The notes under the pieces: generated by a model
Database searches by the model: none
Seen by the model: only the letters and a program-made list of their open reading frames with translations
What the model was told of the DNA's origin: nothing
Made by a program: the position numbers and the translations under genes
NCBI RefSeq assembly: GCF_947496385.1
Contig: NZ_CANMCP010000001.1
Coordinates: 62,001-126,000 of the forward strand
Source: an uncultured Croceicoccus sp.
Lineage (GTDB): Bacteria; Pseudomonadota; Alphaproteobacteria; Sphingomonadales; Sphingomonadaceae
Direction of reading: 5' to 3'
DNA: 64,000 nucleotides
Part shown: positions 56,278 through 64,000 of the stretch, piece after piece
How positions within the stretch are numbered: position 1 is the stretch's first letter
Layout of the letters: each line of letters starts with the position of its first letter

Positions 56278-57093
56278 CTATCGGTTCAGCGAAAAGGTGA
56301 TCGGCACCACGACCCATGCAGCCACGGCGCGGCCCGTCTGCGTCGCCGGCTTGAACTTCCATTTGCGCACCGCGCGCAGGGCCGCCTCGTCAAGCCGGGA
56401 GGAGCGGCTTCCCTCTGCAATCTTCAGCGTGTCGACCCGGCCCGACGGATCGACCAGCACGCGCAGCAGCACCGTGCCTTCCTCCCGCGCGCGGCGGGCG
56501 ATGAACGGATATTCGGGCGCCGGATTGTCGCGCTGTGCCGCGGCGACGTCGGGCGGGGTGATCGGGGCGGGCGCAGTTTCGGCGGTCGTCGGCGCGGCGG
56601 GGCCGGGCGCGGCGGCGGGCATCGGGGGCAGCGCGATGGGCATGACCGGCACGTTCGCGACCGGCGTGGCCGTGCGGGCAAGGGCGATGCGCGGCACGGG
56701 CGCGACCGTTTCGCCGGCCGGAGTGGCGGGCGCCCGCGAATCCGGCGGCGTATCGGGTTCGGGGGTGGCAACCGGTTCGGTCGGAGCGGGCGCATTGGCG
56801 GCGAGCGGGATGTCGAAGCTTTGCACGATCGGCACGGGCTCGGCGCGGTCCGCCACCACGCCGAGGGTCAGCAGGCCCGCGAACGCGACCGCATGGATCG
56901 CCCCCACCGCCGCCACGCTGCGCCAGTCGAATGTGGCGGCGCGATAGCCGGATGGTGCAACGGGTGCTTCGGAACGGACATCCCCACGCATGGATGCCGG
57001 AGTCGCCGGCGCCGAACGAGCGGGGCGGTCCTCCGGCACCATCGCTGTGCCCGATTGGATGGCAAGGCTCGAATTGCCGGAGTGCAGATACAC
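56278..57093 (-). CDS. tonB: Energy transducer TonB, iron-locus copy
   Basis: The 271-residue protein has a ~58-residue N-terminal cytoplasmic extension, a membrane helix (about 60-80), a Pro/Ala/Thr-rich spacer and a C-terminal TonB domain (NPAPEYPFIARRAREEGTVLL, WKFKPA). The start is a GTG at 57093 with AAGGGG upstream. A Fur-box-like palindrome 25 bases before it, and the siderophore receptor next door, suggest iron-regulated expression dedicated to this receptor. Confidence 0.88.
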   Translation of the reverse strand: MYLHSGNSSLAIQSGTAMVPEDRPARSAPATPASMRGDVRSEAPVAPSGYRAATFDWRSVAAVGAIHAVAFAGLLTLGVVADRAEPVPIVQSFDIPLAANAPAPTEPVATPEPDTPPDSRAPATPAGETVAPVPRIALARTATPVANVPVMPIALPPMPAAAPGPAAPTTAETAPAPITPPDVAAAQRDNPAPEYPFIARRAREEGTVLLRVLVDPSGRVDTLKIAEGSRSSRLDEAALRAVRKWKFKPATQTGRAVAAWVVVPITFSLNR

Positions 57094-57117
57094 GCGATTC
57101 CCCTTAATCAGCGATAT

Positions 57118-57132
57118 TGCGAATTATTTGCA
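57118..57132 (-). promoter_or_regulatory. Fur-box-like palindrome upstream of the iron-locus tonB
   Basis: TGCGAATTATTTGCA is a 7-1-7 inverted repeat with one mismatch, the form of many alphaproteobacterial iron boxes, and lies 25 bases before the GTG start. Confidence 0.6.
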
Positions 57133-57149
57133 CTCCGGCGGTCCGAAAA

Positions 57150-59360
57150 TCAATAGCGGACGCTGAGCGTGGCGAGCGCCTGCCGTCCCGCGGCGGGGAT
57201 GGCGAAATGCGGGTTGCGCAATTTCACCGCATAGCGTTCATCCGTGAGGTTCTGCACGTTGAGGCGCAGGCCCAGATGGTCGGTGAACAGGAACTCGGCA
57301 TCCGCGTCGAGGCGCACATAGCCATCCGCGCTGATGAGATTGGCGCCATCCGCGTAACGCTTCGACGCGCCATAGGCACCGCCGCCCACGGCAAGGCGCG
57401 GCGTGACCTGGTAATTGGCGGTAAGCGCGAAATTATGCCGCGGCGTGTTGGGCAGCGCATTGCCGAAATTGGCGTCCGCCTCATCGCGCAATTCGCTGTC
57501 CACGAGCGTATATCCCGCCAGCAGGGTCAACGCCCCGATCCGTCCCGACGCGCTCAGTTCCACGCCTTGAAGCCGCGCGGAGCCGAAGGTTTCGACGACA
57601 TTATCGAGATCGTCGAGCTGCACGATATTGTTACGCTTCACCCGGTACAGCGCACCCGATAGCAGCATGTCCCCGCCGAACAGCTCGGCTTTGGCGCCCA
57701 CTTCCCAGTTTTCGAAACCTTGCGGGCGATAGGACTGATTATTGCCGTTCAGGTTTTCGGCCCCTTCGCCCACGGTGGCGCCCGGCGGCGTCTTGGAATC
57801 GGCGTAGGAGGCATAGAGGCTGGTGTTCGAAGTCGGCTTGACGATGACGCCGGCCTGATAGCTGAAGAAATCGCCACCGGTCGCCGCATCGTAACAACCG
57901 CCCCGGCCGCAGCCCTTCGACGTCGCCGAAAAATCGGTCCACCGCACGCCGCCATTCACAAGCAGCGAGGGCAGGAGCGTGACGGTGTCGAACAGGTAGA
58001 CGCTGTAATCCTCCGCCGTGGCATTGGCCGGCGTGCTGCTGCGCGTGATGGTGCCGGTCCACGGGTCCGACGGGTCGGGATTGGCAAGGTCGGTGCAATT
58101 ATACGTTTCGAACGATATTTCGGGACAGTTCCGGTCGCCGGTATCGACGCTGTAATTGCGGTTCGCGCTATCGGCGTAGCTGTATTCGAACCCGGCGGAG
58201 AGGCTGTGGCCGATGCCGCCGGTGTCGAACACCGCGGCGAGATTGGTGTTGCTGGCGATGCTGTCGCTGAGGGAATTGCGGCTCTTGGTGGCGCGCCACA
58301 CCTGGCCGTTCGCGACGTTGCCGGCGCTGTCGTCCGGGTTGGTGACGATATAGTCGTTGCGCGCCCGGCTGAACCGCGTTCCATGCGACAGCGTCACCCC
58401 GCCGCCGAGATAGCCGTTGAACAGAAAACTGCCCGAATCGACGCTGGTCTCCTGAAAATCGCGGGCGAGCAGGCCGTAGAAATTGTCGAAATCCACATCC
58501 GCCGGTTCGCGCCGCTCGTCGGGAAGCTGCCCGCGCGACGTCGTCGGGATGCCGTAATCGGGCATGCTGTCGGTTTCGTAATGATAATAGGCGAGGCTGG
58601 CCGTGATCGGCGTGCCCGCGCCCCAGGTCACGGACGGCATCACGCCCCAACGGTCGTTGAACACCGCGTCGCGGCCGGCAACGTCGGAATCCTGCCACAT
58701 GCCGACGACGCGAAAGGCGAGCTTATCGGCGACTTGCGCATTCACATCGGCGGTCGCGCGGTAGAATTCGTCGGTGCCGACGGTGCCCTGTGCTTCGATG
58801 GCATCGCCTGCCTTCGCAATTTTGGAGACGAGGTTGATCGCGCCCGCCGCCGTGCCGCGCCCGCCGAAGGTGGAACTGGGTCCCTTGGCAACCTCGATCG
58901 CCTCCAGTGCGAAGGTTTCGCGCGTTTGCGAGCCGATGTCGCGCAGCCCGTCGACGAACACGTCGCCGGTCGCATCGACCCCGCGGATGAGCGGGATGTC
59001 CGCCGCCGCGGTGCCCCCTTCGCCCGCGCCCAGCGTGATGCCCGGCACCGTGCGCAAGGCGTCCTCCAGCGTGAAGGAGGCGGTGTGCTCGATGACGTCC
59101 TCGGTCACGACATTGACGATGCGCGGCGTGTCGAGGAGCGGGGCGGTGGCCTTGGGCGAACGCTGCGCCTCCGCGCGATAGCCGTCGCTGACCGCGTCGT
59201 CGGTGATGGTCATCCCTTCAAGCCGGGTTTCGGCCTGTTCGACATTGCCCGTTGCGGTGGTCCCCTGCGCCAGCGCGGGCGAGGCGAAGGCCGCGGCGGT
59301 GCCGATGCAACCGAGGACGAGCGAACGATTGCGAAATGCGGTTGAGCGGTCGGTGTTCAT
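57150..59360 (-). CDS. TonB-dependent siderophore receptor (Fiu/catecholate-like)
   Basis: The 736-residue receptor has a signal peptide (about residues 1-31), a plug domain (about 60-190; LDTPRIVNVVTEDVIEH, IEVAKGPSSTFGGRG) and a 22-strand-type barrel ending NLTDERYAVKLRNPHFA. The family imports ferric catecholates. It is followed by its own TonB and preceded by two Fur-box-like repeats. AGGGGAACTC precedes ATG 59360. Confidence 0.9.
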   Translation of the reverse strand: MNTDRSTAFRNRSLVLGCIGTAAAFASPALAQGTTATGNVEQAETRLEGMTITDDAVSDGYRAEAQRSPKATAPLLDTPRIVNVVTEDVIEHTASFTLEDALRTVPGITLGAGEGGTAAADIPLIRGVDATGDVFVDGLRDIGSQTRETFALEAIEVAKGPSSTFGGRGTAAGAINLVSKIAKAGDAIEAQGTVGTDEFYRATADVNAQVADKLAFRVVGMWQDSDVAGRDAVFNDRWGVMPSVTWGAGTPITASLAYYHYETDSMPDYGIPTTSRGQLPDERREPADVDFDNFYGLLARDFQETSVDSGSFLFNGYLGGGVTLSHGTRFSRARNDYIVTNPDDSAGNVANGQVWRATKSRNSLSDSIASNTNLAAVFDTGGIGHSLSAGFEYSYADSANRNYSVDTGDRNCPEISFETYNCTDLANPDPSDPWTGTITRSSTPANATAEDYSVYLFDTVTLLPSLLVNGGVRWTDFSATSKGCGRGGCYDAATGGDFFSYQAGVIVKPTSNTSLYASYADSKTPPGATVGEGAENLNGNNQSYRPQGFENWEVGAKAELFGGDMLLSGALYRVKRNNIVQLDDLDNVVETFGSARLQGVELSASGRIGALTLLAGYTLVDSELRDEADANFGNALPNTPRHNFALTANYQVTPRLAVGGGAYGASKRYADGANLISADGYVRLDADAEFLFTDHLGLRLNVQNLTDERYAVKLRNPHFAIPAAGRQALATLSVRY

Positions 59361-59411
59361 GAGTTCCCCTTCATGGTGAGCCCGGTCTGCCGGGCGTCGC
59401 GATGAAGGCGC

Positions 59412-59432
59412 TATTGCGAACCATTTTCACTA
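59412..59432 (-). promoter_or_regulatory. Fur-box-like imperfect palindrome, receptor promoter, proximal
   Basis: A 21-base window centred on 59422 contains TATTGCGAA and matches its reverse complement at 6 of 10 arm positions. It lies about 52 bases before the receptor ATG. Confidence 0.4.
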
Positions 59433-59441
59433 CGTCAAGCT

Positions 59442-59462
59442 TATTGCAAAAGATTCGTAATA
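59442..59462 (-). promoter_or_regulatory. Fur-box-like imperfect palindrome, receptor promoter, distal
   Basis: A 21-base window centred on 59452, beginning TATTGCAAAA, matches its reverse complement at 7 of 10 arm positions. It may be a second operator of the same promoter. Confidence 0.45.
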
Positions 59463-59482
59463 GCATTTAGGCTTGTGCGGTC

Positions 59483-60166
59483 TCAGCTATCGGCCCACCG
59501 CCGCAGCAGGTTGTGATATAATGCGGTGAGCGCGATCACCGTCGCATCCCCGCCGCCGTGGCGGGCGGTGAGATCCTGTACCGCGCGGTCGAGCCGGAAC
59601 AGCTCCTCGCGCTCCGCATCGCTGCGCACCATGCTCTGCAACCAGAAGAACGAGGCGATGCGCGCGCCGCGCGTCACCGGCTCGACCCGGTGCACGCTCG
59701 ACGCGGGATAAAGCACGGCATGGCCCGCCGGCAGCTTCACTCTGTGCTCGCCGAACAGATCCTCCACCACGAGCGCGCCGCCGTCATATTCGTCCGGCTC
59801 CTCCAGAAACACGGTGCAGGACAGGTCGCTGCGGATAACGAAATCGGTTCCGCCCAGCCGGCGGATCGCGTTGTCCACGTGGGCGCCGAACGTCTCGCCG
59901 CCTTCATACCGGTTGAACAAGGGCGGAAACACCTTGAGCGGGAGCGCGGCGGAAATGAACAAGGGCGAACGGTTGAGCGCCCCTGCGACGATGGCGCTCG
60001 CCTTGCGGGCCGTGTCGGAGCCTTCCTGCAATTGCCGGTTCTTCTTGGCGAGGCGGGATTGATGGCCCGACGTCTCGTTCCCGTCGACCCACGGGCCTGG
60101 GTCGATCAGCGAGCGCAGATCGCGGACCTCTTCGCGGGACAACAGTTCGGGAATGGTCAGCATCAT
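59483..60166 (-). CDS. piuC: Fe(II)/2-oxoglutarate dioxygenase, PiuC/YbiX type
   Basis: The 227-residue protein has the PKHD-type signatures: [16 protein letters not shown] (H-x-D pair), a [16 protein letters not shown] segment and [20 protein letters not shown] (third metal ligand and 2-oxoglutarate arginine). PiuC proteins accompany TonB-dependent iron receptors. It is ten bases after apbE, at the end of the PepSY-DUF2271-DUF4198-apbE-piuC unit. Confidence 0.9.
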   Translation of the reverse strand: MMLTIPELLSREEVRDLRSLIDPGPWVDGNETSGHQSRLAKKNRQLQEGSDTARKASAIVAGALNRSPLFISAALPLKVFPPLFNRYEGGETFGAHVDNAIRRLGGTDFVIRSDLSCTVFLEEPDEYDGGALVVEDLFGEHRVKLPAGHAVLYPASSVHRVEPVTRGARIASFFWLQSMVRSDAEREELFRLDRAVQDLTARHGGGDATVIALTALYHNLLRRWADS

Positions 60167-60176
60167 GATCGCGGTC

Positions 60177-61169
60177 TCAAAGCATGGCGCGCCAGGCGGC
60201 GCTGTATCGGATGGTGCCGCCGGCGTCGGTGACGCGGGCGGGCAGGTTGCGGGCGTCGGCGAACGCCACCGCGGCATCGGGCGGCATCGCCATTATCGCG
60301 GTGGCGAGCGCGTCGGCCTGCATGCAATCGCGGTGGAGGACCGAGGCGGCGCGCGATCCGCCGCGCATCGGCGCCCCGGTCGTGGGCGCGATGGTGTGGG
60401 ACCAATCCCCGCCGCCTGCGGAACGCCGCCGGTGCCAGTCGCCGGAGGTGGCGAGCGACCAGTTGCTCAACGCGACGCGGGCGGGTGGGGCGTCAATGCC
60501 GGGGGCATCCTCGATCCCGGCCCACCACGGCTGCCCATCGCGGCGGACCCCGCAGCCGCGCAATTCCCCGCCGATCTCGACGAGGTGATGCGTCACCCCT
60601 GCGCGGCATAGCAGGATGGACGCGAGATCGACGGCATAGCCCTTGGCAATGGCGCTGAAATCGAGCGCGACTCCGCCGGGCTGCACGATGGTGTCGCTTT
60701 GCGCGTCGAACAGGATGGCGCGCCAGCGGGACGCATCGCCGGCGGCCGCGGGCATGGTCACGGGCGGCGGCGCGGCGCCGAAACCCCATGCCTCGCTCAC
60801 CCGACCGAGCGCAGGGTCGAACGCCCCGCCCGTGGCCCGCGCGATATTGAGCGCGCAGTCCAGCACCAGCGCGAATTGCGGCGGCATCGCAAATCGCGTG
60901 CCCGGATCGGCACGGTTGAAGCGGCTGAGCAGCGAATCGGGGTTCCACTGGCTCATCTGCGCGGTGACGAGGGCGATCGCGCGTGCCATGCAGCGTCGCG
61001 CATGGGACGCGCCATCGCCATCCGCCACGCCGACGATGCGCCACCGCGTGCCGATCGCCTCGCCCTCCACCGCGAAATCCACGCCGTCGGCGAAGGGCAC
61101 GAACGATTGCGGCCGCCCCACCATGGGCGGGACGGCCACATCGATGGCGGCTTCGGCCAGCGCCGTCAC
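60177..61169 (-). CDS. apbE: FAD:protein FMN transferase
   Basis: The 330-residue enzyme attaches FMN covalently to extracytoplasmic redox proteins. Visible motifs are [40 protein letters not shown] and the metal-site region [11 protein letters not shown]. The GTG at 61169 overlaps the DUF4198 stop (GTGA). No signal peptide is evident. Its target here is unclear: I see no canonical flavinylation motif in the neighbouring proteins. Confidence 0.9.
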   Translation of the reverse strand: MTALAEAAIDVAVPPMVGRPQSFVPFADGVDFAVEGEAIGTRWRIVGVADGDGASHARRCMARAIALVTAQMSQWNPDSLLSRFNRADPGTRFAMPPQFALVLDCALNIARATGGAFDPALGRVSEAWGFGAAPPPVTMPAAAGDASRWRAILFDAQSDTIVQPGGVALDFSAIAKGYAVDLASILLCRAGVTHHLVEIGGELRGCGVRRDGQPWWAGIEDAPGIDAPPARVALSNWSLATSGDWHRRRSAGGGDWSHTIAPTTGAPMRGGSRAASVLHRDCMQADALATAIMAMPPDAAVAFADARNLPARVTDAGGTIRYSAAWRAML

Positions 61170-61996
61170 GCCGGATTGAATTCCAGCACGGCGGAGTAGC
61201 TCGCGCGGCGTCCGCCGTCCGCATTGGCGGATGTCTCGATGAAATACATGCCGGGCACCGGTGCGGTGAGCGTGACCAGCCCGTCCGCGTCGGTGGACAT
61301 CGTCTCGATCCCCGCCTCGTCGCGATAGCGCGTGTCGCCCTTCACGAATTCGATGTCCATCGCCGCAGGCTCTCCATCGAGGAGGAAGCGGAATTGGGCC
61401 GGCTCGCCCGCGATGAGGTCGTTGGGGTGGGTGACGGGCATCATCTCGATGCCTTTGCCGGTGGGCTGCAACGCCGTTTCGTTGGGCGCGCCGAGCGTCA
61501 CGAAGGTTTCGACCCGGCTCGATACCGGGGTGAGCTGGACCTCGGTGGCGCCTGCGGGAATGGCGGTGTCCGCCTCCGCCGCGGTGCCGCGCCACCGTTT
61601 CGCCTCGCCGTTCAGCATGTAGCGTCCGAACATCCCCTCGCTCGCCAGCGCGATGCGATAGGTGCCTTCGGTATCGAGCGGCACGTCGAACACGCTGCGA
61701 TATTTGCCGGTGCCGATGATGGCGGGGGCGACCACATTGCCGTCGGGACCGGTCACGACCAGATCGTCCAGCCCGGCGGCATGGTGGTCGAAATTGAACA
61801 GCGCGTTGGAAATCGCGGCGTCGACCGTCACCGTCTCACTCTGCCCCGAAAGGACGGTGGCCGACGGCAGCAACCAGCGGCGATGCGCCTGCGCCGGGGT
61901 GGCGAGCGTCATGCCGATCACCCCGGCGAGGGCCATGGTGGTCAGTGTCCGGCGCAGGCGCCGTGCAGGTGTCGTCCTTTGCGATGTCGTGGTCAT
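61166..61996 (-). CDS. DUF4198 exported protein
   Basis: The 276-residue protein has a signal peptide ending ATPAQAHRRWLLPSATVLSG, which is typical for DUF4198, a family of periplasmic proteins linked to metal uptake. Two Ig-like beta domains appear to follow, and GLVTLTAPVPGMYFIETS is near the end. AAGGA before ATG 61996 favours this start over ATG 62020. Coupled to apbE by GTGA. Confidence 0.85.
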   Translation of the reverse strand: MTTTSQRTTPARRLRRTLTTMALAGVIGMTLATPAQAHRRWLLPSATVLSGQSETVTVDAAISNALFNFDHHAAGLDDLVVTGPDGNVVAPAIIGTGKYRSVFDVPLDTEGTYRIALASEGMFGRYMLNGEAKRWRGTAAEADTAIPAGATEVQLTPVSSRVETFVTLGAPNETALQPTGKGIEMMPVTHPNDLIAGEPAQFRFLLDGEPAAMDIEFVKGDTRYRDEAGIETMSTDADGLVTLTAPVPGMYFIETSANADGGRRASYSAVLEFNPA

Positions 61997-62016
61997 GCTG
62001 CGGTTCCTTGTGAGGG

Positions 62017-62559
62017 TCATGGATTGATGGTGAGTGTGACGGTGCCGAGTTCCTTCGACCCCTCCGCCGATCGGGCGACGCGCCCGCCGCCCCAGCGGAA
62101 CGGGATCGACACCAGTTCGCGCCCGCCGACCTCGCGCGCGGCCTCGACGCGGAGGACGTAGTTTCCGGCGGACAGCGCGCGGGTGGCACGTGCGGGCACC
62201 TTGATCGCGTGGCGGCCGGGCGCGCGGGTCGGCCCGGAAAGCCCGCTCACCGGCAAGTTCAGCGAGCGGCCCGACTTTCGCCACCAGGTGCGGATGTCGC
62301 TCAACCATTTGCGCCCTTCGCCGCCGCGCAGGTCGGTATCGTACCATACGGCGACATCGGCGACGGCCTTGCCCGAACCGTCCTCGATCCATGCGGCGAG
62401 ATAGGGGCGGTGATATTCCGCCACCGAGAGGCGGGGGATTTCCACGCCGACGGTCATGTCCTGTGCGGCGGCGGGCGCGACGGCGAATGTGGAGCCGAGC
62501 AGGCCGACGGTGACGCGCGCCGCGATGCGCGCATGGGGTGCGGGGGTGGGAGAATGCAT
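62017..62559 (-). CDS. DUF2271 exported protein
   Basis: The 180-residue protein has a signal peptide (VTVGLLGSTFAVAPAAAQD) and a DUF2271 domain with YLAAWIEDGSGKAVADVAVWYD and KWLSDIRTWWRKSG. The family regularly appears with PepSY, DUF4198 and ApbE proteins in iron loci. It lies 13 bases after the PepSY gene. Confidence 0.85.
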   Translation of the reverse strand: MHSPTPAPHARIAARVTVGLLGSTFAVAPAAAQDMTVGVEIPRLSVAEYHRPYLAAWIEDGSGKAVADVAVWYDTDLRGGEGRKWLSDIRTWWRKSGRSLNLPVSGLSGPTRAPGRHAIKVPARATRALSAGNYVLRVEAAREVGGRELVSIPFRWGGGRVARSAEGSKELGTVTLTINP

Positions 62560-62572
62560 CGCCGTGTCGACC

Positions 62573-63307
62573 TCAATGTTGGATGAAAATGATGATGAGC
62601 AGCGCCGGCACGACAAGCCCCGCCCCGACCAGCGGCCAGGTGGAACGCCGTTTCTTTGCATGGAGCCAGAGCAGGAACAGCCCGCTCAACGCAAAGACGA
62701 AGCAGGCGATGGAGAATATGTCGATGAACCAGCCCCATGCCGTGCCGGTATCGCGCGCCTTGTGCAGGTCGTTGAGATAGGAGATCCAGCCCCGGTCGGT
62801 GCGCTCCATGATGACGTCGCCGCTTTGCAGATCGAACGCCACCCATCCGTCGCCGCCGGGGCGGGGGAGGGGGACATAGACTTCCTGCTCCGACCATTCG
62901 GCGGGCCGTCCGGCAAGCCCGGTGTCCAGCGTGTCGTGCGACCATTGCGCGACCGAGGCCGGCATTTGCGGATCGTCGCCGCGCTGCGCCGCCTGCAAGG
63001 CGCGGAGCAGGGAGGGTTGCAACGTATCCTCGACCGTGACGACGACAGGATCGGCGGAAATGTCGGCGGCGTGGTTCAAGGTGATGCCGGTAAAGGCGAA
63101 AAGCAGCAATCCGACGAGACAGATCGCGCTGCTGACCCAGTGCCAGAGGTGAAGTTGCTTCGACCAGAACGGCGAGACGCGGCGCCCCCGTGCCGCCGCC
63201 CGCCGCGGCGGGGCAGGCGACGGCGCACGGGTCGCGGCCCCGCCGCTTGCGCCGCGTGCCGCAGAGAACACGCGCGGCGATCGAACGGATTGATTCGTCG
63301 AAGTCAT
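62573..63307 (-). CDS. PepSY-associated membrane protein
   Basis: The 244-residue protein has a basic N-terminus, a first membrane helix (about 58-78; SSAICLVGLLLFAFTGITLN), a periplasmic PepSY-like part and two more helices near the C-terminus (IFSIACFVFALSGLFLLWL; LVGAGLVVPALLIIIFI), with HLWHW and HAKKRR histidines that may bind haem. Such proteins are thought to carry electrons across the membrane for ferric reduction. First gene of the iron unit, behind a Fur-box-like palindrome. Confidence 0.85.
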   Translation of the reverse strand: MTSTNQSVRSPRVFSAARGASGGAATRAPSPAPPRRAAARGRRVSPFWSKQLHLWHWVSSAICLVGLLLFAFTGITLNHAADISADPVVVTVEDTLQPSLLRALQAAQRGDDPQMPASVAQWSHDTLDTGLAGRPAEWSEQEVYVPLPRPGGDGWVAFDLQSGDVIMERTDRGWISYLNDLHKARDTGTAWGWFIDIFSIACFVFALSGLFLLWLHAKKRRSTWPLVGAGLVVPALLIIIFIQH

Positions 63308-63323
63308 CGACGACGTGTTAGCT

Positions 63324-63348
63324 GCTATTGAGAAAGATATGCAATAGC
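63324..63348. promoter_or_regulatory. Fur-box-like palindrome upstream of the PepSY operon
   Basis: GCTATTG and CAATAGC are perfect inverted arms 11 bases apart, 17 bases from the PepSY start. The same TATTG/CAATA core recurs at the other iron promoters of this locus. Confidence 0.55.
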
Positions 63349-63402
63349 GAGTTTAGGAAGGGCGCCTCCAGATGCGCCGTGCCGCCGGCTTCACAAACGA
63401 CT

Positions 63403-63442
63403 GGACCCCGGATCTCGCCAAAACGAGATCCGGGGTCCTTTT
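63403..63442 (+). terminator. Strong intrinsic terminator with no plus-strand gene before it
   Basis: A perfect 15-bp stem (GGACCCCGGATCTCG / CGAGATCCGGGGTCC) with a 6-base loop is followed by TTTT on the plus strand. The nearest leftward gene is DUF2171 at 63494, for which it could serve as a weaker minus-strand terminator. Confidence 0.8.
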
Positions 63443-63493
63443 GCTACGTCCCTCGCGGGGCGTAGAAACTGTTTAGCCGTTCAGGTCAGGCGA

Positions 63494-63718
63494 TCAGCCT
63501 TTGACGCCCTGGGGGATGACCGCGCTTGCTTTCAAATAGACGCGGTTGTCGTCGATCTTCTCCACCTCGTCGAGCGAGATGAAATGGTGCATGTTGTCAC
63601 CGGCGTCGGACTTCGTCAGCTTGATGCGGTTGTCCTCGACTTCGTCCACGGTCCCGACATGCTGGCCATTGATGTCGGCAACTTCCATGTGTTCCTTGAT
63701 GCGGATCTTCTCGAACAT
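63494..63718 (-). CDS. DUF2171 small protein
   Basis: The 74-residue protein begins MFEKIRIKEHMEVADINGQH and has GTVDEVEDNRIKLTKSD, a PRC-barrel-like DUF2171 pattern often seen in stress-induced small proteins. Function unknown. Confidence 0.85.
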   Translation of the reverse strand: MFEKIRIKEHMEVADINGQHVGTVDEVEDNRIKLTKSDAGDNMHHFISLDEVEKIDDNRVYLKASAVIPQGVKG

Positions 63719-63939
63719 AAAAACCTACTTTCTTTCTTGTGTGCCGCTTCGTTGCGGCGCTTGTATATGAAACGGACGGAACGCCGCATCGGTCCACGCT
63801 TCGCCGCGTGAAACGCTCGCTTCGTGGCGTGGCCCCGCGATGGCCGGATAGGATCCGCCCGCGGCCCGTTCCCTGAACACGTACCAAGGTTGAAAAGCCG
63901 CGCGGCATTACTGTCCGCGTGGCAGGAAAAGGAGCGAAC

Positions 63940-64000
63940 ATGGACGACGACCGTATCTGGACATTCGAGGAAGAGCTGTGGACCGGCGGCAAGGACGCCT
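63940..64000 (+). CDS. Start of a small-protein gene, cut by the window edge
   Basis: The frame begins MDDDRIWTFEEELWTGGKDA after AAAAGGAG, a strong ribosome site. The N-terminus resembles sphingomonad DUF4440/NTF2-like proteins, but only 20 residues are visible. Confidence 0.6.
   Translation, partial: MDDDRIWTFEEELWTGGKDA

Overview
The window is high-GC, densely packed bacterial DNA that reads as an alphaproteobacterium of the order Sphingomonadales (Erythrobacteraceae/Sphingomonadaceae type). The evidence is a MipZ-type ParA ATPase, a very large NAD-dependent glutamate dehydrogenase, a CheB/CheD/CheR chemotaxis operon, a PgmG-like phosphoglucomutase/phosphomannomutase, a GlpX bisphosphatase, and a TonB/ExbB/ExbD/ExbD set. 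Most genes overlap through ATGA, GTGA or TTGA junctions. It looks chromosomal; I see no insertion sequence, integrase, CRISPR array or rRNA.

Layout. 1-2549: end of a cobalamin nucleotide-loop cluster (alpha-ribazole phosphatase, cobS, cobD, cobU). 2641-4653: a partner-switching module (receiver-SpoIIE phosphatase, STAS antagonist, RsbW-like kinase). 4676-6094: a TorF-like porin and a GAF protein. 6202-14999: chemotaxis, with a divergent CheB-like protein and then mcp-STAS-cheA-cheR-cheB-cheD-cheY-cheW plus a small helical protein. 15083-23608: NAD-GDH, panC, mipZ, a J-domain protein, pgmG. 23618-23858: two intrinsic terminators around a gene-free stretch that may encode a small RNA. 23929-26370: an Lhr-type helicase. 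26426-29141: tonB-exbB-exbD-exbD. 29521-35871: an exported protein, hom, glpX, prs, a hisN-like phosphatase, rpmI-rplT. 35971-42710: a beta-propeller amidohydrolase, a globin-coupled chemoreceptor, radC, a PhnA-like protein. 43032-43107: tRNA-Thr(UGU).

43452-49499 is the most unusual locus. It is a three-gene restriction-modification-like cassette: an MmeI-family adenine methyltransferase, an SF2 helicase and a GIY-YIG nuclease-like protein. The methyltransferase has an AT-richer central block exactly where the target-recognition domain belongs. 49759-56230 holds housekeeping genes (rarA with a translationally coupled RNase H-fold protein, a glycosyltransferase, a queuosine-precursor transporter, a PfkB kinase, a LOG protein, cdd). 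56278-63307 is an iron-acquisition locus (second TonB, siderophore receptor, PiuC, ApbE, DUF4198, DUF2271, PepSY) with Fur-box-like palindromes before each transcription unit.

How the parts fit. The two CheB homologues are damaged in opposite halves: 6202-7245 keeps the receiver but has lost the esterase residues, and 12271-13302 keeps the esterase but has lost receiver residues. One chemoreceptor ends in a CheR/CheB-docking pentapeptide. The main new-biology candidates are the methyltransferase-helicase-GIY-YIG cassette with its exchangeable recognition domain and the split CheB pair. Two possible small RNAs follow, at 23700-23858 and beside the iron box at 63324-63442. All family assignments come from reading motifs by eye, without database searches.
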